A stretch of 64,000 nucleotides of DNA. Origin: Pararhizobium polonicum. Its GTDB lineage: Bacteria > Pseudomonadota > Alphaproteobacteria > Rhizobiales > Rhizobiaceae. This document shows, piece by piece, positions 59,221 to 64,000 of the stretch (the stretch's first letter is position 1; every line of letters begins with the position of its first letter). The notes below the pieces were generated by a model. The model ran no database searches, was not told where the DNA came from, and was given only the letters and a program-made list of their open reading frames with translations. The position numbers were made by a program, and so were the translations under genes. The DNA lies in NCBI RefSeq assembly GCF_001687365.1, contig NZ_LGLV01000007.1, positions 124,001 to 188,000 of the forward strand, given 5' to 3'.

Positions 59221-60354
59221 ATGACGACTGCACGCATCATCGACTTCCTGAACACCCGACGTCCCGAAGGCCCGTGCCTTGTGGTTGACCTCGATGTCGT
59301 GCGCGACAATTTCAAGGCTTTCCGCCACGCTCTGCCGGACAGCTCGATCTACTATGCCGTCAAGGCAAACCCGTCGCCGGAAATCCTGCGTCTGCTCGCC
59401 TCGATGGGCTCCAACTTCGATTGCGCCGGCGTGGCTGAAATCGAAATGGCGCTCGATGCCGGTGCGACCGCTTCGCGCATTTCCTTCGGCAACACGATCA
59501 AGAAGGAACGCGACATCGCCAAGGCGCATGCGCTCGGCGTTTCTCTGTTTGCCGTCGACAGCCATGAGGAAGTCGAAAAGATCTCCCGTGCCGCTCCCGG
59601 CGCCCGTGTGTTCTGCCGCGTTCTGACCGACGGCGAAGGTGCCGAATGGCCGCTGTCGCGCAAGTTCGGCTGCGTGCCGCAGATGGCCGTCGACGTTCTC
59701 GTCTACGCCCATCAGCTCGGTCTCGTTTCGCACGGCGTCTCGTTCCATGTCGGTTCGCAGATGACCAAGGTCGATGCCTGGGATTCGGCTCTGGCCGATG
59801 CCAAGCGCGTCTTCGTGCAGCTGGCCAAGCAGGGCATCGAGCTGAAGATGGTCAATATGGGCGGTGGTTTTCCGACCAAGTACCTGCGCGACGTGCCCTC
59901 GGCGGAAGCCTATGGCAAGGCGATCTTTTCGTCGCTGCGCAAGCACTTCGGCAACAACATTCCGGAGACCATCATCGAGCCGGGCCGCGGCATGGTCGGC
60001 AATGCCGGCGTGATCAAGGCGGAAGTCGTCCTGATTTCGAAGAAGTCGGACAATGACAACCACCGCTGGGTGTTCCTCGACATCGGCAAGTTCGGCGGTC
60101 TCGCCGAAACCATGGACGAAGCGATCCGTTACCCGATCCGCACCATCCATGACGCCGACGAAATGGAGCCTTGCGTGCTGGCCGGCCCGACCTGCGATTC
60201 GGCCGACGTGATGTACGAGAAGAACATGTACCCGCTGCCCGTCTCGCTGACGATCGGCGACGAGGTTCTGATCGAAGGCACCGGCGCCTACACGACGACC
60301 TATTCGGCCGTCGCCTTCAACGGGTTCGATCCGCTGAAGTCCTACGTCATCTGA
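59221..60354 (+). CDS. Ornithine/lysine decarboxylase (fold type III, PLP)
   Basis: A 377-residue PLP-dependent decarboxylase of the eukaryotic-ODC fold that makes putrescine (and/or cadaverine). The PLP lysine is K48 in YYAVKANPSPEIL; FHVGSQ, VNMGGGFPTKY (glycine-rich phosphate loop), EPGRGMVGNAG and the active cysteine segment GPTCDSADV follow. Length matches rhizobial ornithine/lysine decarboxylases. The ATG at 59221 lies right after the leader. A hairpin follows the stop. Regulation through the leader is likely. Confidence 0.93.
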   Translation: MTTARIIDFLNTRRPEGPCLVVDLDVVRDNFKAFRHALPDSSIYYAVKANPSPEILRLLASMGSNFDCAGVAEIEMALDAGATASRISFGNTIKKERDIAKAHALGVSLFAVDSHEEVEKISRAAPGARVFCRVLTDGEGAEWPLSRKFGCVPQMAVDVLVYAHQLGLVSHGVSFHVGSQMTKVDAWDSALADAKRVFVQLAKQGIELKMVNMGGGFPTKYLRDVPSAEAYGKAIFSSLRKHFGNNIPETIIEPGRGMVGNAGVIKAEVVLISKKSDNDNHRWVFLDIGKFGGLAETMDEAIRYPIRTIHDADEMEPCVLAGPTCDSADVMYEKNMYPLPVSLTIGDEVLIEGTGAYTTTYSAVAFNGFDPLKSYVI

Positions 60355-60373
60355 TTGGCGTCATCTGACAGGC

Positions 60374-60397
60374 CTGCTCCGGGTCAAACCGGAGCAG
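60374..60397 (+). terminator. Terminator-like hairpin after the decarboxylase
   Basis: A perfect 9-bp stem (CTGCTCCGG with CCGGAGCAG, loop GTCAAA) 20 bases beyond the stop, without a following T-run. Transcription may read on into the acetyltransferase gene at 60456. Confidence 0.5.
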
Positions 60398-60455
60398 CCA
60401 ATTCACAATTCGTCATAACCGCCGCTTATCACGGTATTGGGTACGGGAGGCCAAG

Positions 60456-61046
60456 ATGGCCGCTGTTCTTGATTCTGTTCGCGCCTTCTTTGCGCAGAAT
60501 GCCTTCACCATCGACACGGAAAATCCGGGCGACGTCGTCGCGCGTGAAAACCTGCTTGACCTCGCCATGGGCCCGAACCGCCGCCGCAAGTCGTCCGAGA
60601 CGCTGCGCCGCGACCGCGTTCCGGCCGAGGGTCTGGCGCTGGTCGCCCGCGATGCGGATGGCCACGTCATCGGTACCGTGCGCCTGTGGAACGTCGAAGC
60701 CGGCGTCGGCCGTGACGGCGTGCCGGTCGAAGCCCTGATGCTTGGCCCGCTGGCTGTCGATGGCGGCCATGAGGGCAAGGGTATCGGCGGCGCGCTGATG
60801 CGGGCTGCCATCGGCGAGGCAAAGAGCCGTGGCCACGGCGCCATCCTGCTGGTCGGCGATGCGCCCTATTACGAGCGTTTCGGTTTCTTTGCCGTCAAGG
60901 CACGTCATCTGGTCATGCCGGGTCCGTTCGAGCGCGATCGCTTCCTGGCGCTGGAACTGAAGGACGGCTGGCTGGACGGTGCCGCCGGCATGCTGGTTGC
61001 CAGCGGCCGCAAGCTTGCCATGCCGCGCCTGCGCCGGGCTGCCTGA
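60456..61046 (+). CDS. GNAT family N-acetyltransferase
   Basis: A 196-residue acetyltransferase. The acetyl-CoA motif is LGPLAVDGGHEGKGIGGALMRAAIGEAKSRGHGAILLVGD at about residues 92-130, followed by YYERFGFF, the standard GNAT strand-helix end. The N-terminal part is unusual (TIDTENPGDVVARENLLDLAMGPNRRRKSS), found in a group of alphaproteobacterial GNATs encoded after ornithine decarboxylase. It is 102 bases after that gene and might act on a polyamine or amino acid; this is inference from position. Confidence 0.87.
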   Translation: MAAVLDSVRAFFAQNAFTIDTENPGDVVARENLLDLAMGPNRRRKSSETLRRDRVPAEGLALVARDADGHVIGTVRLWNVEAGVGRDGVPVEALMLGPLAVDGGHEGKGIGGALMRAAIGEAKSRGHGAILLVGDAPYYERFGFFAVKARHLVMPGPFERDRFLALELKDGWLDGAAGMLVASGRKLAMPRLRRAA

Positions 61047-61555
61047 TTTTTTTATCCCCGTTGATCCCCGCCCTGAAAACCCGTGTCATTCTGTGATCAT
61101 CTTCAGGGCGGGAAACCGGGTTCGCGAACCGGCCTCGTCCCCCGGCGTGGTCCGGTCCTGAAGGCGGTATCGGGAAACACTGGCAAATGCCCGTGGAATC
61201 CGGTGCCGGCAGGCAGCAAAGCCTGACACTCGACCAAAACCGATAGTGCTGCCTGCCATTTCCCAAGCAGCGCCGCTCCGGAGTCCCGACTGTCTCCGGA
61301 GCGGGGTTTTCGCCTGCGCAAAAAATGCGCCGCTTTCTCAAATTCCTTCTTGAGGAAAAATCTCGGGATCGTGCCGTGGATGCCTCTCTGCGGGTTCGCG
61401 GCAGGGCGGTGCAATTATCGGAGGGGGAAGGGCGTTGGGAAAACGCGCTGCCGCTTCCCGGCCAGTGGGTCACGCACCTGTCAAAATCGCGTGACAATCC
61501 GCCAGGACGGCCTTTTTCCCTGGAATTTGCCTTTTTCGGTCGCCAGCATGCCGGA
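61047..61555. other. 509-base non-coding interval with two strong hairpins
   Basis: A perfect 11-bp inverted pair (GGCAGGCAGCA at 61208-61218 with TGCTGCCTGCC at 61247-61257) and a 9-bp terminator-like stem at 61275-61302 followed by GGGGTTTTC lie in the middle. An in-frame extension of the serine hydrolase (61325-61555) runs through the right part without family residues. It could contain a small RNA ending at the second stem. Confidence 0.5.
61275..61308 (+). terminator. Terminator-like hairpin in the interval before the serine hydrolase
   Basis: A perfect 9-bp stem (GCTCCGGAG at 61275-61283 with CTCCGGAGC at 61294-61302, 10-base loop) followed by GGGGTTTTC. It lies 229 bases past the acetyltransferase stop. 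Confidence 0.6.
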
Positions 61556-62596
61556 ATGTTGAACCGGATCGCCCTGTCGCTTGCCCTCGTTTTTTCCAGC
61601 GTTCCCGCGCATGCGCAGGATGGCGCAGCCACGACGCCGGGAGCGGCGGAAAGGCTGACGGCCGTTTTCGACCGCGCCGCCCAACTGCCGTCGCTGAAAT
61701 CCGTGGTGGTGTCGCGTGATGGTCAGATCATTGCCGACCGTGGCTATGGCGGCCACACATCGCGGGAACCCACCAATATCAAATCGGCCTCGAAGTCGGT
61801 CATGTCGGCGCTGGTCGGAATTGCCATTGCCAAGGGCGAGCTTGAGGGTGTCGATCAGAAAATTGCGCCCATCCTGTCGCGTGACTTGCCGGATGATCCC
61901 GACCCGCGTCTGGCGCAGGTGACGGTCGGCAACCTGCTGTCGATGCAGGCCGGGCTGGAACGAACTTCCGGCCCCAATTACGGCCGCTGGGTGTCGAGCC
62001 GCAACTGGGTTCGCAGCGCATTGTCCGCGCCGTTCGAGGCGGAGCCGGGTGGTCCCATGCTCTATTCGACAGGCTCCACGCATCTCCTGTCCGCCATCCT
62101 GACGCGCGCGTCCGGGCAATCGACGCTGGCGTTGGCGCGCAGCTGGTTCGAACCCTTGAAGGACTTCTCCATCACCGCCTGGGACCGGGATCCGCAAGGC
62201 ATCTATCTCGGCGGTAACCAGATGGCGATGAGCACGCGATCGCTCCTGGCTTTCGGTGAACTATACCGGAATGGCGGCAAGACGCCGGAAGGCGTCCAGA
62301 TCGTGCCGGCGGACTGGATCGCGCAATCCTGGCAGCACAGGACCAATTCGCGTTTTACCGGCGACAGCTACGGCTATGGCTGGTTCCTGCGCACCATGGC
62401 GGGCCGGGACGTTCGCTATGCCTGGGGCTATGGTGGCCAGATGCTCTATATCGTGCCCTCGCTCGGCCTCACCGTCGCCATGACATCGCAGGAAGACGCG
62501 CCGTCTGCCCGCACCGGCTATCGCGACAGCCTGCACCAGCTGATGACCGATATCATCCTTGCAAGCGAAACCGGGACTGCGGACCGTCCCGGCTGA
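61556..62596 (+). CDS. Exported serine hydrolase, beta-lactamase/PBP4-like
   Basis: A 346-residue class C beta-lactamase-fold hydrolase. Signal peptide MLNRIALSLALVFSSVPAHA (cleavage after AHA, residue 20); active-site SxxK is S77-A-S-K80; the tyrosine motif YSTGS and a late GYGGQM loop follow as in EstB/AmpC relatives. It may be an esterase or a peptidase; beta-lactamase activity cannot be assumed. The start at 61556 has only weak CCGGA. The open frame upstream to 61325 lacks signal or domain residues. Confidence 0.87.
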   Translation: MLNRIALSLALVFSSVPAHAQDGAATTPGAAERLTAVFDRAAQLPSLKSVVVSRDGQIIADRGYGGHTSREPTNIKSASKSVMSALVGIAIAKGELEGVDQKIAPILSRDLPDDPDPRLAQVTVGNLLSMQAGLERTSGPNYGRWVSSRNWVRSALSAPFEAEPGGPMLYSTGSTHLLSAILTRASGQSTLALARSWFEPLKDFSITAWDRDPQGIYLGGNQMAMSTRSLLAFGELYRNGGKTPEGVQIVPADWIAQSWQHRTNSRFTGDSYGYGWFLRTMAGRDVRYAWGYGGQMLYIVPSLGLTVAMTSQEDAPSARTGYRDSLHQLMTDIILASETGTADRPG

Positions 62597-62789
62597 TGGC
62601 GATCGTTTGACAGGAAAGTCCTGCTGGGGTAAATGCCACGGCAACGGGTGAGAGCCCCGGCCGTCCGCAAGCGTCAAGCTTTTGGTGAAGTCTCTCGTTC
62701 CCAATTCGGTCGTCCATCCTGTGGCGTGCGAACGGTGGCAAGGCGGGCTCCCTCCGAATGACTGCACGCTCCATGTTGGAGACCTGAAG

Positions 62790-63233
62790 ATGCGCGGTTC
62801 AGTCCCGCTACCCTCACTCGATGCCCTGAAGGATCAGGCGAAACGGCTTCGTGCCGGTTTGGCCTCGGACGGTCAGGGCATTACCCATTCGAAATCGCTG
62901 GAGCTTCTGGCCGTGCAATACGGCTTTCGCGACTGGAACACGCTGCATGCGATGGTCGGCAACCGGCCGCCGCTCAATCCCTGGATGCTTGGCTCGCGCG
63001 TCAGGGGCCACTATCTCGGCCAGCCTTTCGAGGCGAAAATTCTCGGCGTCCAGGCCATCACCGCCCAGCCGGGCCGCTACAGGCTGACGCTGGATTTCGA
63101 CGAGCCGGTCGATGTGGTGACGTTCGACAGCTTCTCGGCCTTCCGCAAACGCGTCCACTGCACGATCGACGAAACCGGCCGGACGATCGAAAAGACATCG
63201 AACGGACGGCCGCAGGTGGAATTGATGTGGTGA
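62790..63233 (+). CDS. Small glyoxalase-superfamily-like protein
   Basis: A 147-residue protein starting MRGSVPLPSLDALKDQAKRLRAGL. Its N-terminal helix with HSKSLELLAVQYGFRDWNTLHA resembles the conserved block of a widespread alphaproteobacterial family that databases name glyoxalase-superfamily proteins; the C-terminal half is beta-rich (GHYLGQPFEAKILGV; RYRLTLDFDEPVDVVTFDSF). No metal ligands are evident. The ATG follows a GGAGAC site. Function unknown. It is convergent with the WD40 gene. Confidence 0.7.
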   Translation: MRGSVPLPSLDALKDQAKRLRAGLASDGQGITHSKSLELLAVQYGFRDWNTLHAMVGNRPPLNPWMLGSRVRGHYLGQPFEAKILGVQAITAQPGRYRLTLDFDEPVDVVTFDSFSAFRKRVHCTIDETGRTIEKTSNGRPQVELMW

Positions 63234-63245
63234 ACCGGTACGGGA

Positions 63246-63277
63246 CATGTGTGGCGCGCTGATCCGCGCCACACATG
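63246..63277. terminator. Bidirectional terminator-like stem between convergent genes
   Basis: A perfect 13-bp stem (CATGTGTGGCGCG at 63246-63258 with CGCGCCACACATG at 63265-63277, loop CTGATC) lies midway between the two stop codons. Neither side has a T-run, so it may act as a stem-only terminator or transcript barrier. Confidence 0.65.
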
Positions 63278-63286
63278 CAATGGACA

Positions 63287-64000
63287 TCAGCCCGCGATAT
63301 CGACCACGCCGCTGTCGCCGGCTTCCGAGCCGAAGGCCAATTGGCGGCCGGTCTTGTTCCAGGCCATGGCGGTGATCGCGCCCTTGCCGGGACGGCGAAG
63401 GAGGACTTCCTTGCTGTCGGTAAAGCGGACCACCATGATCATGCCGTCGGCATAGCCGATTGCGGCGATCTCTTCGGCCGGGTGGCAGCAGACCTGGGTG
63501 ACCATGATGTTGGCGCGGGTGCCGAGTTCGAGCGGCGCCTTGCCCATCGGCCCGTCCTTGGCCTGGAACGGCCAGACGATGGCGGCGGGGGCGCCGGAAG
63601 AGGCGAGCCATTTGCCCTTGGCGGACCAGGAGACGGATTTGATCTTGGCCGGATAGCCGGTCATCCGCATGTGCCGTGTTTCGGCGCCCGGTTTGGTGTC
63701 CAGCTTCCAGCCGTGCAGCGCGTTTTCCTGCATGGAGGTGACGACGAAGCGGCCATCGGGCGAGAAGGTCACGCCGGTATGGGCGCCCTTCCATTCCAGA
63801 TCGACCGGCTGTCCTGCCATCGCCACCCAATGCAGCGAGACGCCGTTGTAGCGGGCGACCGCGATCCGCAGACCCTTGGGCGCGAACGCAAGGCCTTCGA
63901 CGGTGCGCTCCTCGGCAAAATCCTTGACGCTGCCATCGGCGAGCCTGACATGGGCCGTCTTGCCATAGGCATAGGCGACCGCACCTTGCGGCCCGGCGGC
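63287..64000 (-). CDS. WD40-repeat protein, N-terminal part outside window
   Basis: The leftward frame is open from the window end to the TAG-side stop at 63287, giving about 237 residues of the C-terminal part. WD-like blades recur: TGVTFSPDGRFVVTSMQENALHGWKLD, IKSVSWSAKGKWLASSGAPAAIVWPF, QVCCHPAEEIAAIGYADGMIMVVRF and ITAMAWNKTGRQLAFGSEAGDSGVVDI. It is a beta-propeller of unknown role; the start lies beyond base 64000. Initiation at GTG 63826 would cut a blade and is unlikely. Confidence 0.85.
   Translation of the reverse strand, partial: AAGPQGAVAYAYGKTAHVRLADGSVKDFAEERTVEGLAFAPKGLRIAVARYNGVSLHWVAMAGQPVDLEWKGAHTGVTFSPDGRFVVTSMQENALHGWKLDTKPGAETRHMRMTGYPAKIKSVSWSAKGKWLASSGAPAAIVWPFQAKDGPMGKAPLELGTRANIMVTQVCCHPAEEIAAIGYADGMIMVVRFTDSKEVLLRRPGKGAITAMAWNKTGRQLAFGSEAGDSGVVDIAG

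Noticed and set aside
62597..62789. Possible cobalamin or other riboswitch before the glyoxalase-like gene
   Set aside because: The GCCCCGG and hairpin-rich text looked suggestive, but no B12-box or other riboswitch core could be found.
63287..63826. A complete 179-residue protein beginning at GTG 63826
   Set aside because: The frame is open to the window end and continues the WD40 pattern upstream, so the gene is partial rather than short.

Overview
This 64 kb window is ordinary-density, GC-rich chromosomal DNA from an alphaproteobacterium, almost certainly Rhizobiaceae (Rhizobium/Agrobacterium/Ensifer relatives). The signs are an aerobic cob cluster in the CobH-I-J-K-L-M order with rhizobial protein lengths, a Pha-type Mrp antiporter with a fused A/B subunit, a GC-rich palindromic intergenic repeat found twice, several LacI-controlled sugar loci, and a long leader before a lysine/ornithine decarboxylase. 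No phage, integrase, transposase, CRISPR array, rRNA or tRNA gene was recognised.

Layout. 1-4839: aerobic cobalamin (corrin ring) genes cobH (5' end outside the window), cobI, cobJ, cobL and cobM on +, with cobK inverted among them. 4845-10865 (-): Mrp/Pha Na+(K+)/H+ antiporter operon phaAB-C-D-E-F-G, divergent from a two-component system (11274-13249). 13589-16500: outer-membrane efflux lipoprotein, a small coiled-coil protein and a DUF3008 protein. 16581-21556 (-): ATP-dependent DNA ligase with its partner exonuclease, a nucleoside hydrolase and a DadA-like oxidase. 21812-27020: secreted unknown protein, DUF1328 protein, lysS, gltX, TerC. 27229-31069: TetR regulator divergent from an EmrAB-type efflux pair. 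31159-36304: metallophosphoesterase, then lacI-xylB-xylA for xylose. 36754-38268: soluble globin-coupled chemoreceptor.

38319-47747 is a carbohydrate locus: a LacI repressor divergent from an ABC importer (ATPase, permease, binding protein), followed by a TIM-barrel isomerase/epimerase, a Gfo/Idh/MocA dehydrogenase and a GH1 beta-glucosidase. The enzyme mix suggests uptake and oxidation/epimerisation of a glucoside or unusual sugar; the substrate is not known. A broken ParDE toxin-antitoxin remnant sits inside it.

47806-64000: FMN reductase, GFA-family protein, an aconitase-X fragment, trhO, a VOC protein and its YafY/WYL regulator sharing an operator, split CYTH and CHAD genes, eda, DUF533 protein, GNAT and small membrane protein, a terminal-inverted-repeat element, NicO nickel/cobalt transporter with DUF1007 partner, LysR regulator, ornithine/lysine decarboxylase behind a roughly 700-base leader region, a second GNAT, a serine hydrolase, a glyoxalase-like protein, and the C-terminal part of a WD40 protein cut by the window end.

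No single large undescribed system is evident. The best leads are the decarboxylase leader with its 53-codon ORF, the uncharacterised sugar pathway with its four-half-site operator, the duplicated CTGTCA-N5-TGGCAG operator, the inverted-repeat element at 55534-55802, and two gene remnants with identifiable lesions.
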